Source: Lignipirellula cremea
Lineage (GTDB): Bacteria > Planctomycetota > Planctomycetia > Pirellulales > Pirellulaceae
Direction: 5' to 3'
Assembly: GCF_007751035.1 (NCBI RefSeq)
Contig: NZ_CP036433.1
Span: 4,941,001-5,005,000 of the forward strand
DNA length: 64,000 nucleotides
Part shown: in pieces, positions 26,488 through 34,618 of the stretch
Layout: each line of letters begins with the position of its first letter
Numbering within the stretch: position 1 is the first letter of the stretch
Notes under the pieces: generated by a model
What the model saw: the letters and a program-made list of their open reading frames with translations, nothing else
The model's database searches: none
What the model was told of the DNA's origin: nothing
Program-made: the position numbers and the translations under genes

Positions 26488-26550
26488 GTGCTGGCGGTAA
26501 ACCGCTGGCTGTGGCGTTTATCAAATCGCCACAGCGCTAAGCCGCCAGTG
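26488..26550 (-). promoter_or_regulatory. Structured leader candidate upstream of the binding-protein gene
   Basis: On the minus strand, about 85 bp before the binding-protein start, an outer 7-bp stem (26491-26497 with 26542-26548, CTGGCGG/CCGCCAG) encloses a perfect 9-bp stem (26508-26516 with 26527-26535, GCTGTGGCG type) with a 10-nt loop. The layout suggests a folded mRNA leader. Because the gene is of molybdate type, a cofactor-sensing element is conceivable, but I cannot match it to a known riboswitch. Confidence 0.45.
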
Positions 26551-26740
26551 CCGGTCAAGTCGTCGGCGGGGACTTCCCACAGGGGCTGCCGAACTGAGGA
26601 CGGGCGGGCGAGGAGCTAAGACCGAACCCTCAGGAAACAACAGCTTACTACTTTCGCAGGCCTCGGAAAACTAGCTTCTGGTATTCCACCTGGACTTCCT
26701 TCGTGGAACCCGCCTGCCGGAAAAGAAGGTTCGCGACTAG

Positions 26741-26865
26741 TGGTGCGTCAAGTTTCAATTTCAGGTTTGGCCATTTTCGCGCGAGCCGCTGTTCCTTTTC
26801 GTTAACCGTGGCTATCGCCAAAACGGCTAATTGGAAGAACCCGAACTCTTTGCCTTGACGCAGCA
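26741..26865 (-). mobile_element. MITE type B, copy 3 (125 bp, inverted)
   Basis: This is the same 125-bp core as the other three type B copies, here in reverse orientation. The left flank is CTAG (26737-26740) and the right flank is CTCG (26866-26869), shared with the adjoining type A element. Confidence 0.85.
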
Positions 26866-26869
26866 CTCG

Positions 26870-26993
26870 TGGGGCGTCAAACCATAAAATCAGGTTTCTC
26901 TCAATCAGCCGCCGGGCGCTAGCCCACGGTTTTCTTGGCAGCACAGCAGCACGGCCGAAATCGCTCACTCTAAGATTGAAGATTGACGCAGCA
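26870..26993 (+). mobile_element. MITE type A, complete copy (124 bp)
   Basis: This element has almost the same terminal repeats as type B: left TGGGGCGTCAA, right TGCTGCGTCAA when read inward, and CTAG as right flank at 26994-26997. Its interior is unrelated to type B. The truncated copy at 241-320 is its only other occurrence here. Shared ends suggest that one transposase moves both types. Confidence 0.75.
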
Positions 26994-27112
26994 CTAGTCA
27001 GACGGCGTCGCTTTCCGTCGGCAGGCATCGCAATCGCCGAGAATTTCTTGCGGCGCCAGTTCGACATGCGTCACGGTCTGGGTATACTCATTCCTGGGGG
27101 GGATCTCATTGG

Positions 27113-27907
27113 ATGCCACAGCCGATAGCGAATATCCAGGCGCTGCATCGGTCGAACCTTCCAGACGGACAGAAAGAGAAAATGCTTTACCTTGGTGTGA
27201 TCGTGTGCGCTGCCCTGCTGGCGGCGATGGTGTACCGCTACGATCTTTATGATCGTGAGCCCGTTTTGCTGCTGGCGCTGGCGTTCGCAGGCGGATATGG
27301 GCTCATGTATAGCCTGGGATTCCTCGAAGACTATTCGCTTGATTTGCTCTCCATCGGCTACGATGACTTTGCCGGGCAGGCGATGGTGGCGTCGACCCAT
27401 GAAGAGATCGCCAAGATGATCCTGGTGGTGCTGATCGCCTTTATTTTTCGGCGCCACTTTAACGACCCGATGGATGGCCTGGTCTATGGCAGCTTTGTCG
27501 GACTGGGCGCCGGCCTGTGCGAATCGGTTTTTTACCTGTCGCTTGTCTCCGATCCGAGTCCCTTCCTGATCGGGACGGAAGCCGTCCGGCTCATCCTGCA
27601 TCTGCTGTTTGGCGGATTAACAGGCTTTGGCGTGGGAGCAGCCTGTCTGCAGTTTAAAGCCTGGCCCGCGTTCCTGATTGCGTGGGTTGCGGCCTCCATG
27701 ACGCTGCACTTCTGTTGGGATTACTGGCTGGGCATTCCCATTGCCAACGGCATGGAGCCGCCGGTCGATCCCAGGATTACCGCGGTTATCCTGATGCTGG
27801 GGGCCATTGGTGCGTTTGCCCTCACCATTATTCTGGGCAGCAGTTGGTCCCGGGCCAAGTTTGCTCCCGACAGCCAGCATTCCGTCTGGGGCTGGCCGTT
27901 CTGTTAA
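27113..27907 (+). CDS. PrsW-like intramembrane metalloprotease
   Basis: The 264-residue protein has about seven to eight membrane segments. It shows the PrsW-family residues: the EE pair in STHEEIAKM near residue 95, GLGAGLCESVFY with a conserved glutamate near 135, and HFCWDYW with a histidine and aspartate near 200. PrsW cleaves anti-sigma factors in Bacillus, so a role in stress signalling is plausible. The ATG at 27182 (MLYLGVIVCAALLAAMVY) would give a protein that starts right at the first membrane segment; 27113 is less certain. Confidence 0.82.
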   Translation: MPQPIANIQALHRSNLPDGQKEKMLYLGVIVCAALLAAMVYRYDLYDREPVLLLALAFAGGYGLMYSLGFLEDYSLDLLSIGYDDFAGQAMVASTHEEIAKMILVVLIAFIFRRHFNDPMDGLVYGSFVGLGAGLCESVFYLSLVSDPSPFLIGTEAVRLILHLLFGGLTGFGVGAACLQFKAWPAFLIAWVAASMTLHFCWDYWLGIPIANGMEPPVDPRITAVILMLGAIGAFALTIILGSSWSRAKFAPDSQHSVWGWPFC

Positions 27908-27959
27908 GCGCCTGGTTCGTGAAACGCGGCGTGGCTTGAATCGCCGCCAGCGGAAATGG

Positions 27960-27991
27960 CCGCAGGGCGAGCGGCGCCGGCTGCCCTGCGG
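27960..27991. terminator. Hairpin between convergent genes
   Basis: A perfect 9-bp stem CCGCAGGGC/GCCCTGCGG (27960-27968 with 27983-27991) with a 14-nt loop lies between the convergent 3' ends. It has no U tract on either side, so it may act as an mRNA-end hairpin rather than a strong terminator. Confidence 0.4.
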
Positions 27992-28011
27992 GAATGGCGA
28001 AGTAAGCTCGC

Positions 28012-29364
28012 TTACTCCGCGACGAAGGAAACGGGCCGAGCAGTTCCTTTTCGATCGACGGCCGTCAGCGTGACCTTGTCGCCTGGGTCCACGTTCATGC
28101 GGAACCAGACCAGGAACGGCCGACCAGTCAGCGGCGGGCTTTGGCCGTTCACCGCCGTCACAGTGTCCGTTGTGCGCAGCCCAGCTTTGTAGGCTGGCAA
28201 CTTCTGATGGTACTCGCCCATGAACGGCGCGATGGCCATTTTGTCGTCGGCGATTTTCAGCGTCTTCCTCAGGTTCTGATTTGCCTTAAGGGGGAAGAAT
28301 CCCGGGCCGCAGCCGATGTTTCCCTGCGAGATGCTTTGGCGCCAGCCCAGGTCGGTTTCGCGCCAGTCGCCCTTTACTTCGAGCACACCCTGGTGCAGTT
28401 TGTCGCCGCGTGTCCAGTACAGCGGAATCTGGCCGTCCCCTTTCGGTCCGCGATGCAGCACGCCGCGGAAGTCCGCCTGGCCAAACAGCCTCCGCTCTCC
28501 CGCCGCGGCCAGACTGTCGCCCGGTTGAACTCCAGCTTTTGCCGCAGGGCTGCCCGCATCGACCTGAGTCACCTTCAGGCCGTCGTCGCGGTCCAGCGTG
28601 ATGCCGACATTTTCCGGCAGGGGCCAGATTTGCGTGTCGAGCTTCTTGTCGAACGTATGGGCATCGATGGCCGGCTGTCGCAGGATATCCGAGACCTGAT
28701 GACAGTGGATGCAAGTCTGCTTCTCCGTCATGCTGGACTGCCACGACTTGTAGCCCGGCAGCGAGTCGGTCGGCGTCGGCGCTGTGGAGAAGTCAGGCAA
28801 CGGGCCGTCGATGTCCCACGCTTTCCGCTGGGGATGGTAGTGATGCTGCAGCACCCGCTTCATGGTGTTGGACAATGCCTCGATCGAGATCCGCGTGCTG
28901 TCGGAGACTTCATCGCGACCGCCGAAGATCGCGTAAATGCGACCCTCCGGCGAGACCAGATAGCCCCACCAGGACAGATCCAGATCCTGATAGCCTTCGA
29001 TCGGAAACAGACGCAGGTCGATATACCGCGCATCCGTGACACGCAGGGTGACAAATTGTCGCAGCAGCGGGTCAATTTCGGCGCCGCCTTCCAGCACATT
29101 CTTGTCAAAGTCCGCGCATTGTTTACAAGGCAGGCAGCGGAACGTAATGAAGAGCGGGCGATTCTCGGCGCGAGCGATGCGGAATGCCGTGCTGAAATTA
29201 TCCAGCCACACAACTTCAGATCGGGGCGCGGGAAGCGGGAACTCGCCATCTTCCGGCGTGAGCACTTCTTTCCAGGGCGCCTCCGCCCCGGCAGCTAACG
29301 ACGCCAGAAAAATCGAACAGGCAAGCAGGGACGTTGTTGTCGTAACCGACGACCAGCGAATCAT
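28012..29364 (-). CDS. Exported thioredoxin-like / CxxCH / PDZ protein
   Basis: The 450-residue product has a signal peptide (MIRWSS...ASLAAG) and then three modules. A thioredoxin-like domain (about 35-180) contains CLPCKQC at residues 77-83. A single CIHCH heme-c-type motif sits at 218-222. A PDZ domain lies at about 260-320 (LKVTQVDAGSPAAKAGVQPGDSLAAAG), with a second PDZ-like part near the end (HQKLPAYKAGLRTTDTVTAVNG). The start at 29364 has a GGAG site 7 bp upstream; a longer frame exists but looks non-coding. A redox role in envelope quality control would fit. The gene stands alone. Confidence 0.82.
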   Translation of the reverse strand: MIRWSSVTTTTSLLACSIFLASLAAGAEAPWKEVLTPEDGEFPLPAPRSEVVWLDNFSTAFRIARAENRPLFITFRCLPCKQCADFDKNVLEGGAEIDPLLRQFVTLRVTDARYIDLRLFPIEGYQDLDLSWWGYLVSPEGRIYAIFGGRDEVSDSTRISIEALSNTMKRVLQHHYHPQRKAWDIDGPLPDFSTAPTPTDSLPGYKSWQSSMTEKQTCIHCHQVSDILRQPAIDAHTFDKKLDTQIWPLPENVGITLDRDDGLKVTQVDAGSPAAKAGVQPGDSLAAAGERRLFGQADFRGVLHRGPKGDGQIPLYWTRGDKLHQGVLEVKGDWRETDLGWRQSISQGNIGCGPGFFPLKANQNLRKTLKIADDKMAIAPFMGEYHQKLPAYKAGLRTTDTVTAVNGQSPPLTGRPFLVWFRMNVDPGDKVTLTAVDRKGTARPVSFVAE

Positions 29365-29604
29365 TCCAGATCTCCAGGAAAAGGATGGTAAACATGCAAT
29401 CCGATCGTCGTCGAAAATACGGGACGATGCAAGCCGCAGGCAATCGTGGAGCAAAAGAAAAGACTTCGCCGTGCGGGCTTCCACCCTGGCCCACGGGATC
29501 TCTCGCACTTTCAAGGCATCGCCTTGAATTCCGGCAAATCTGCAGCCGATTACTGGAGTTGAATCCGGCATAAACGATTACCTATGAAAACTTTCGCCCC
29601 ATTA

Positions 29605-29632
29605 TTGCATCAACAGGCGAGGAGCGTATATT
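29605..29632 (+). promoter_or_regulatory. Candidate promoter of the small RNA
   Basis: TTGCAT (29605-29610) and TATATT (29627-29632) are separated by 16 bp, close to the housekeeping pattern, although the -35 box matches at only three positions. Transcription from it would begin near 29638-29640, directly before the first of three hairpins ending in a terminator. Confidence 0.45.
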
Positions 29633-29637
29633 GACCA

Positions 29638-29736
29638 GTCTCTTCTGGGCGATGCTCGCCCTTGGTGGCTAACGACTGCCCCGTTATGCCACTGGCCCGT
29701 GTGATTACTGCCCGATCACACGGGCACTTTTATTTC
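29638..29736 (+). ncRNA. Candidate small RNA with three hairpins and repeated loop sequence
   Basis: Three stems follow one another with almost no spacer. Hairpin 1: GGGCGA/TCGCCC with loop TGC (29647-29661). Hairpin 2: a 10-bp stem with one bulged T (29665-29674 with 29682-29692) and loop ACTGCCC. Hairpin 3: a perfect 11-bp stem (29695-29705 with 29715-29725) whose 9-nt loop TACTGCCCG contains ACTGCCC again, followed by ACTTTTATTTCTT. The last is a good intrinsic terminator. No coding gene precedes it on this strand. It may be a free small RNA, or an attenuated leader of the aldolase gene 180 bp downstream. Confidence 0.6.
29695..29736 (+). terminator. Rho-independent terminator
   Basis: A perfect 11-bp stem GCCCGTGTGAT/ATCACACGGGC with a 9-nt loop is followed by a T-rich tail. 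It has no protein gene upstream on the same strand and is best explained as the end of the small RNA. Confidence 0.75.
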
Positions 29737-29913
29737 TTGGCAGAGTTTCTGCCCGCCCGCTCTACAATCCCCTCCGGACAGACTTTATAAAGGCCACAGA
29801 TGCATGCCCCCGGGGTGCATGTCCCGTGCTTCCCCATGCGTCGACGCCGTGCTTCTGGAGTCAGGCTGCACGGGAGCCGTTTCCATCCGTCTGCCTGTTT
29901 GCTGGAAAAGATC

Positions 29914-30687
29914 ATGATCCCTTCATTTAAAGAACTCCTGGCCAGCGACGAACTGATCCGTGTGTTTGCCCTGGCTCGGATCCCGCATCCGATCATCGTA
30001 GAACACTACGCGCTGATTGGCGGCTATCACGGTTTCTGGATTGATCAGGAACACGGCGGCACAACCACGCAGGAAACGATCGTGCTTTCAATGGCGGCCC
30101 GCGCCAATGGAATGGACAGCTTTGTCCGCGTGGCGCCGGAAGGCTACTGGGCCGTCAGCCATGCTCTGGAAAGCGGAGCCGGCGGCGTAATGGGCGCGCA
30201 AATCCAGTCGGCCGAACATGCCGAAGAATTCGTCAGTTGGACGAAGTTCGCCCCCCGCGGAAAACGCGGCTTCAACACCAGCGGACGCGATGCGCAGTAC
30301 ACGCACAAACCGGCGGCGCAGTTTGCCGTCGACGCCAATCGGGATTCGTTCGTCTCGATCCAGATCGAAACGTTAGGCTCCCTGAACGAGGTCGATGCGA
30401 TCGCCGCGATCGACGGCGTTGATCTGCTTTTTGTCGGACCCGCCGACATGTCGCAGTCGCTGGGATGCGTGGGCCAGTATGAGCACGCCAAAGTCTGGGA
30501 GGCGATCGACGCCGTCGCCGCCGCTTGCCACAAACACGGCAAGCACTGGGGCACCCTGCCGGCGAGCGCGGAGTTTGCCCAGAAATCGCTCGACCGCGGC
30601 TGTCGCATGCTGACGCTGGGGAACGAAATGCTGGCCATGCGTCGCGGCCTGCAGGCAGTGAAAGACACCTTCGCCCAGTGCTTCTAA
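29914..30687 (+). CDS. HpcH/HpaI-type class II aldolase
   Basis: The family splits 2-keto-3-deoxy acids into pyruvate and an aldehyde with a divalent metal. The 257-residue protein has the TIM-barrel features of this family: GYHGFWIDQEHGG early, GAGGVMGAQIQSAEHAEEFV, the PRGKRGFNTS loop, VSIQIETLGSLNEVD with the metal-ligand glutamate, and VDLLFVGPADMSQSLG. The ATG at 29914 follows GGAAAAGATC. Relatives include 2-keto-3-deoxy-rhamnonate aldolase and hydroxyheptanedioate aldolase; which applies cannot be decided here. A small-RNA candidate with terminator lies upstream. Confidence 0.85.
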   Translation: MIPSFKELLASDELIRVFALARIPHPIIVEHYALIGGYHGFWIDQEHGGTTTQETIVLSMAARANGMDSFVRVAPEGYWAVSHALESGAGGVMGAQIQSAEHAEEFVSWTKFAPRGKRGFNTSGRDAQYTHKPAAQFAVDANRDSFVSIQIETLGSLNEVDAIAAIDGVDLLFVGPADMSQSLGCVGQYEHAKVWEAIDAVAAACHKHGKHWGTLPASAEFAQKSLDRGCRMLTLGNEMLAMRRGLQAVKDTFAQCF

Positions 30688-30926
30688 TGGAGAGCAAACC
30701 GGGCCAGCAGCCGGAAAAGAGCCTCCGCCGTGGACCCGGGTCGCAAGTCCCTTTCTTCTCACGGACAGAACACAGCTGCCCGGTGAAACAACATCAGGCT
30801 AAACAACATCAGGCAGCGACCGCAAATGGCCGACTGCCTGGGGGGTGGACCTGGCCCCAGGTCCCTTCGTTTTCGCGATTCCCGCGGGGCTCGTTAGCGA
30901 GTCCCCGAGCGTTAGAACAGGCGTGA

Positions 30927-32312
30927 CTAGCGACGCGGAACCGAAGCGACTCGCATGTGCCCGTACAGGGTTTCGCCGCCGCGAAGAATATAGAATTTGA
31001 TCGGCTGCAGGCGGTCAAATTCCGGACGGTCGAGAATGTAGTCAACGTTGTCGGCGGTCACCGTTTCCCAGATATGCATCCCCACCAGGACGTCGCCGGA
31101 ACGAATTCCCTGCTGGAAGGCCGGGCTCTCCGCCCGTACTTCGACCACTTTCAAACCGCCGCGATACCGGGCGCCGTAATTCTGGAACTGACGCTGCGGA
31201 ATCGCTTCCAGTCGCAGGCCCAGAATGTCCCAGCCGCGGGTGTCGTTGTTGCTGTTACTGCTGCTCCGCAGCGCGACCGTCGCTCCGACAGCCGGCTGGG
31301 TGCGGTCGATGACCAGGTTCAGCGGAATCTCTTGCTGCTTCCGTTTCACCTGGAGCTCGATCTCTTCCCCCAGATGGGCGCCAAGCAGGGCTCGTTCAAA
31401 ATCGAGAGGGCGTCCGATCTTCAGGCCGCGGGCGGCCGTGATGACATCGCCGGCCTGCAGTCCGCTTTGCTGGGCGGGGCTGCCGGCTTCGACAACCTGC
31501 ACCAGGAATTGAACGCCAGCGGGCGTGGTGGTGGTTTTCCCACCCACGCCGTGGGCCAGGTTCTCAATCTTCTCAATGCTCATCAGGCGGGCGGCGATAT
31601 CCAACGCCTGGTTGACGGGAATCGCAAAGCCGATGCCCTGGGCTCCGACCCTCACGGCCACATTGATGCCGACCATTTCACCGTCGATGTTCAGCAGCGG
31701 TCCGCCCGAGTTGCCCGGGTTGATGCTGGCGTCGGTCTGAATCAGATCCTCGTAGGTCTGTTCGTCGCTGACCTGGACCGTGCGATGCAGCTGGCTGATG
31801 ATGCCTTCGGTGGCGGTATGGTTATAGCCATAGGCATTGCCCAGAGCGATGACTTTCTCACCCACCATCAGGTCGTCGGAAGTGCCGAACGCAATGACGG
31901 GCATCTCCCGGTCGACATTGATTTTGATCACGGCCAGGTCGGTCGAAGGATCGTTGGCGACCAGCTCGGCCGTCACCGTGGAGTCATCTTCAAAGGTGAC
32001 CTGGATGCGGGAAACGCCTTCGATCACATGATAGTTCGTCACGATATAGCCGCGGCCGTCGATGACAACGCCGGTGCCCATGCCGTTGACCTGGCGGAAG
32101 GTTTCGGTCTGGCCATAGCTGGCGTCGCCGGGGATCGACTTGCGGCCATGAATGTTGACCACCGAAGGCGCCGCACGCTTGATCGCTTTGACCTCCGGCG
32201 TATTGCGCAGCTCGGAGCCCTTTACGTGGCCGCCTCCCAATGCCGTGACAGCCGCGATCGCGATTATCGTCGTTGCTGCCCAGCGGCGATTTTGTGAGTG
32301 TCGTCGTTGCAT
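30927..32312 (-). CDS. Exported trypsin-like serine protease with PDZ domains (HtrA/DegP type)
   Basis: The 461-residue product has an N-terminal signal or anchor (ATTIIAIAAVTALGGG). The protease domain has the triad His95 (VTNYHVIEG), Asp125 (DPSTDLAVIKI) and Ser202 (INPGNSGGPL). PDZ 1 (about 265-345) contains QVVEAGSPAQQSGLQAGDVI. A second, more divergent PDZ near 385-455 contains LKVVEVRAESPAFQQGIRSGDVLVG. This is a complete HtrA layout for envelope protein quality control. The start at 32312 lacks a strong ribosome site, but the longer frame upstream has no family character. Confidence 0.9.
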   Translation of the reverse strand: MQRRHSQNRRWAATTIIAIAAVTALGGGHVKGSELRNTPEVKAIKRAAPSVVNIHGRKSIPGDASYGQTETFRQVNGMGTGVVIDGRGYIVTNYHVIEGVSRIQVTFEDDSTVTAELVANDPSTDLAVIKINVDREMPVIAFGTSDDLMVGEKVIALGNAYGYNHTATEGIISQLHRTVQVSDEQTYEDLIQTDASINPGNSGGPLLNIDGEMVGINVAVRVGAQGIGFAIPVNQALDIAARLMSIEKIENLAHGVGGKTTTTPAGVQFLVQVVEAGSPAQQSGLQAGDVITAARGLKIGRPLDFERALLGAHLGEEIELQVKRKQQEIPLNLVIDRTQPAVGATVALRSSSNSNNDTRGWDILGLRLEAIPQRQFQNYGARYRGGLKVVEVRAESPAFQQGIRSGDVLVGMHIWETVTADNVDYILDRPEFDRLQPIKFYILRGGETLYGHMRVASVPRR

Positions 32313-32563
32313 GGAAGACTCGTCGATGTGGGGGCCGGAATTATCGCGCCCCAGTTCCGGATCATGTGGGCCGCGTAGCGACGCTTGGGTGGCGCCGGTT
32401 GGTTTGAACAAAGCAGTAAATCGGCCTCTGCTCCTACGTGCCTTGACGGGCAAAAGGTCAGCCGGAAAAGTCTTCCTGGACTGCCTGTTTTCTGCATCTC
32501 CGGACTTCACACTTTTTTCACGCGCTGCGTAACATGTTGTCGGCGACTGCCCTTTCGATCCGT

Positions 32564-33265
32564 TCATGGTTGCACCAGCCCGCTCCAGCGCCGCGTACTG
32601 CGGGCTTCAAAAATCTTCGGCGAGGGAGGAGCCGCCAACGGATTGGCGTCCTGATCGGGCAAGATTCCGGGCGCCGGCGCGGGAATTTTTTCCGAATTTC
32701 CTGCCCCGCCGGAGGTTCCTGGAGCGGCGCCCGGGCGTGAATCGGCTGGAGGAGCCGCAGGGCGACTCTCGCTTCGCGCGGCGTCCGGCGGTAACAAAGG
32801 CGGCGGCGCCAACTGCGGCTGGCTCTCCAGACGCGAAGCATCCGGGGGCAGCATGGGCGGCGGAGCCAACTGCGGCTGGCTCGGCGGATTTGGCGGAAAG
32901 GAAGGTCGCGGCGACGGGGACGGCGCACGCATCGGCTGCTCATATGCGGCGGGGGGCATCTCCTCGCGGGGTGCGAAAACAGGCCGCGTAGGGGCCGGGA
33001 AGAACCGCGGCTGCGGTCGCGGAAAGGTCCGTCCCCCGGGGGAGCCGTGGTGGGAACTGGTGGCCCAGGGACGACAGAAAAGGCAATCCCGGAGACCCGC
33101 CCAGGCAAAGCGGCGCGACGGGTCAGTGCAGTAAGCGGCATCCTCGGAAAACGTCGCCTCGGTTTGTCCGACCGGAAAGCGTTCGTTCCCGTAGTCGGCT
33201 GCCATTGCTGCCACCGGCAGCATGGCGGCGATGCACCACGACATCCTGCATAACTGCAATCTCAT
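32564..33265 (-). CDS. Secreted proline-rich protein
   Basis: The 233-residue product has a signal peptide (LCRMSWCIAAMLPVAAMAA). A short cysteine-containing part follows (residues 35-72, with CTDP and DCLFCRPW), and the rest is a long proline-rich disordered tail. The tail contains a 19-residue direct repeat built on QPQLAPPP-LPPDA. No enzymatic motif is seen. It lies upstream of the HtrA gene on the same strand with a gap of about 250 bp. It may be a surface or cell-wall-associated linker protein. Confidence 0.65.
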   Translation of the reverse strand: MRLQLCRMSWCIAAMLPVAAMAADYGNERFPVGQTEATFSEDAAYCTDPSRRFAWAGLRDCLFCRPWATSSHHGSPGGRTFPRPQPRFFPAPTRPVFAPREEMPPAAYEQPMRAPSPSPRPSFPPNPPSQPQLAPPPMLPPDASRLESQPQLAPPPLLPPDAARSESRPAAPPADSRPGAAPGTSGGAGNSEKIPAPAPGILPDQDANPLAAPPSPKIFEARSTRRWSGLVQP

Positions 33266-33379
33266 TCAAGCTCCCCCGACCAGGCTGGTCACACAAACTT
33301 TGAAGTTGTGGAACTAGTTCCTAGATCGGCCAGAGCCGGCGACGTCTTTGCCGTAAACGGAAAATTCGACCCGCGATCT

Positions 33380-34618
33380 CTATTTGTCGGAAGCCGGAGA
33401 TTCGTCCAGATTCGCCTGGATTGCCTGATTTTCCCCGCCGGGCGATACAAAGACAAACTGAAGTGACTGCAGCAGTAGAAAAACGAGTAAAGGCGCCAGC
33501 ACATAGGCCGGCCAAAGGCGCCACAGCAGGTGGTCGCGAAACGGCGGATGAAAACCATCGATCAGCATCGCCAGCATGAATAACGCTAGCGTCAGCATCA
33601 GGAAACCGCAGCCGCCGGCCGCCATGATCCCTTTGAACGTGTCCTGTTCCGACGGACGATGGCGCCGCATGGGAATCGCTTTTCCACGGCGCAAACTGTC
33701 GCGCGTGGTTTCCGCAACTTCGAGCGCCACACAGGCCTCCGACCAGCTCAGCGGCGGCCAGGCATTTTTCCCCCAGCTGGCTGGGTCGGCCGCGGCCGCG
33801 ACACATTCTTCAAAATGCTGGAGGGTGGCGATCGGCTCCACATAACAGGGAAACTGCTCCGCCGGCTGACTGTTGATAGAAAGCTCCCACTCGGACGGAT
33901 CATTCTGCATCCGCAATTCGGCCGACCCCGCGCTCCCGATCAGTCGCAGCACCGCACCTTTGACCAGCGGCAGGGTCGACCAACGGGCCAGCCGCGGCGG
34001 CGATTCCATGGTGACCTGCAGATTGGCGAGCGAGGTCGCGTCGCCCATCGCGCTGACCCGTTCGATCTCGCCGATCACCTGATGCACAAGCAGTGCGTCG
34101 CAGGTCAACTGGCGCAGGATTCTGTCGGCAGGACGCTCGGATTCCTTCCGTTCTCCGGGGAATGGGACGCCCCGTTCAAAAACAATCTGATCGACGTTCC
34201 CCAGCGGCGAGTCAGGCGCCTGGCACAAGTCGCGCAGTCGGGCAATCGCCGGATGCAGCGCGCCGGGCGAAAAAGGAATCAGCGGAGCACGGACGTCGGC
34301 CTGGATCATGTCCAGGTGCAGCGCTTCGATCGCTTCACAAGCCGGATGGGCGATGAGCATTGGCTTGCCGCTGGCAGCCAGCTGCGGCAGGCATAAGTCG
34401 GCCTCGGGCAGAAAACTGGCTCCGACCAGCACGGCGTCAATGTCCGACTCCACCAGCAGCTCTTCCCAGGTCAGGTGTTGGCCGGGAAAACGCGGGTAGG
34501 TGCTGGTCCAGGCGGGACCAACGGCAGCGACGGCCGTCAGACTATGTTGTGGGGAAGCCAGAATGGCCTGCAGAAGCGGCGTGGTTTCTTCGTCGAAACC
34601 GAGCAGAGCAAATCGCAT
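33380..34618 (-). CDS. Gfo/Idh/MocA-like protein with C-terminal membrane tail
   Basis: The 412-residue protein begins MRFALLGFDEETTPLLQAIL and has the Rossmann-type N-terminal half of the oxidoreductase family (SDIDAVLVGASFLPEADLCLPQLAASGKPMLIAHPA). The classical GxGxxG dinucleotide loop is changed (LLGFDEE) and the catalytic EKP motif is replaced by IAHPA, so dehydrogenase activity is doubtful. Residues 330-400 hold two membrane segments (GCGFLMLTLALFMLAMLIDG and PAYVLAPLLVFLLLQSLQFVFV). A membrane-tethered, possibly non-catalytic member is the best reading. Confidence 0.75.
   Translation of the reverse strand: MRFALLGFDEETTPLLQAILASPQHSLTAVAAVGPAWTSTYPRFPGQHLTWEELLVESDIDAVLVGASFLPEADLCLPQLAASGKPMLIAHPACEAIEALHLDMIQADVRAPLIPFSPGALHPAIARLRDLCQAPDSPLGNVDQIVFERGVPFPGERKESERPADRILRQLTCDALLVHQVIGEIERVSAMGDATSLANLQVTMESPPRLARWSTLPLVKGAVLRLIGSAGSAELRMQNDPSEWELSINSQPAEQFPCYVEPIATLQHFEECVAAAADPASWGKNAWPPLSWSEACVALEVAETTRDSLRRGKAIPMRRHRPSEQDTFKGIMAAGGCGFLMLTLALFMLAMLIDGFHPPFRDHLLWRLWPAYVLAPLLVFLLLQSLQFVFVSPGGENQAIQANLDESPASDK

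Larger units (their letters stand above)
26404..27112. other. Gene-free region with leader hairpin and two MITEs
   Basis: No gene in this stretch can be supported. It holds the candidate leader at 26488-26550, the inverted type B element at 26741-26865 and the type A element at 26870-26993. Between 26646 and 26735 a minus-strand frame of 29 codons ends in GLRK-stop and may be the remains of a gene; it cannot be joined to the other side of the MITEs in frame. Confidence 0.5.
29365..29913. other. Intergenic region with a small-RNA candidate
   Basis: This region lies between divergent genes. It contains a candidate promoter (29605-29632), the three-hairpin RNA candidate (29638-29736), and a 19-bp near-palindrome around 29803-29821 built on CATGC/GCATG with a CCCC/GGGG centre. 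No protein gene is visible here. Confidence 0.55.

Noticed and set aside
25129-26619. Plus-strand open frame of about 496 codons
   Set aside because: Mirror of the tandem binding-protein gene; no start signal or domain.
26995-27120. Minus-strand frame of 41 codons starting at a GTG (27120) and ending in the TAG next to MITE type A
   Set aside because: It has plausible codon use (ends CDACRRKATPSD) but no recognisable family, no ribosome site, and overlaps the likely start of the PrsW-like gene on the other strand. Too short to call.
29635-29670. Leader peptide starting with TTG after GAGGAG
   Set aside because: A 13-residue frame with stop exists, but it lies within the hairpin region, and the TATATT promoter candidate overlaps its ribosome site; the RNA structure explains the region better.
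30787-30814. Short tandem repeat (AACAACATCAGGC twice)
   Set aside because: Only two copies of about 14 bp, no further structure; could be chance.
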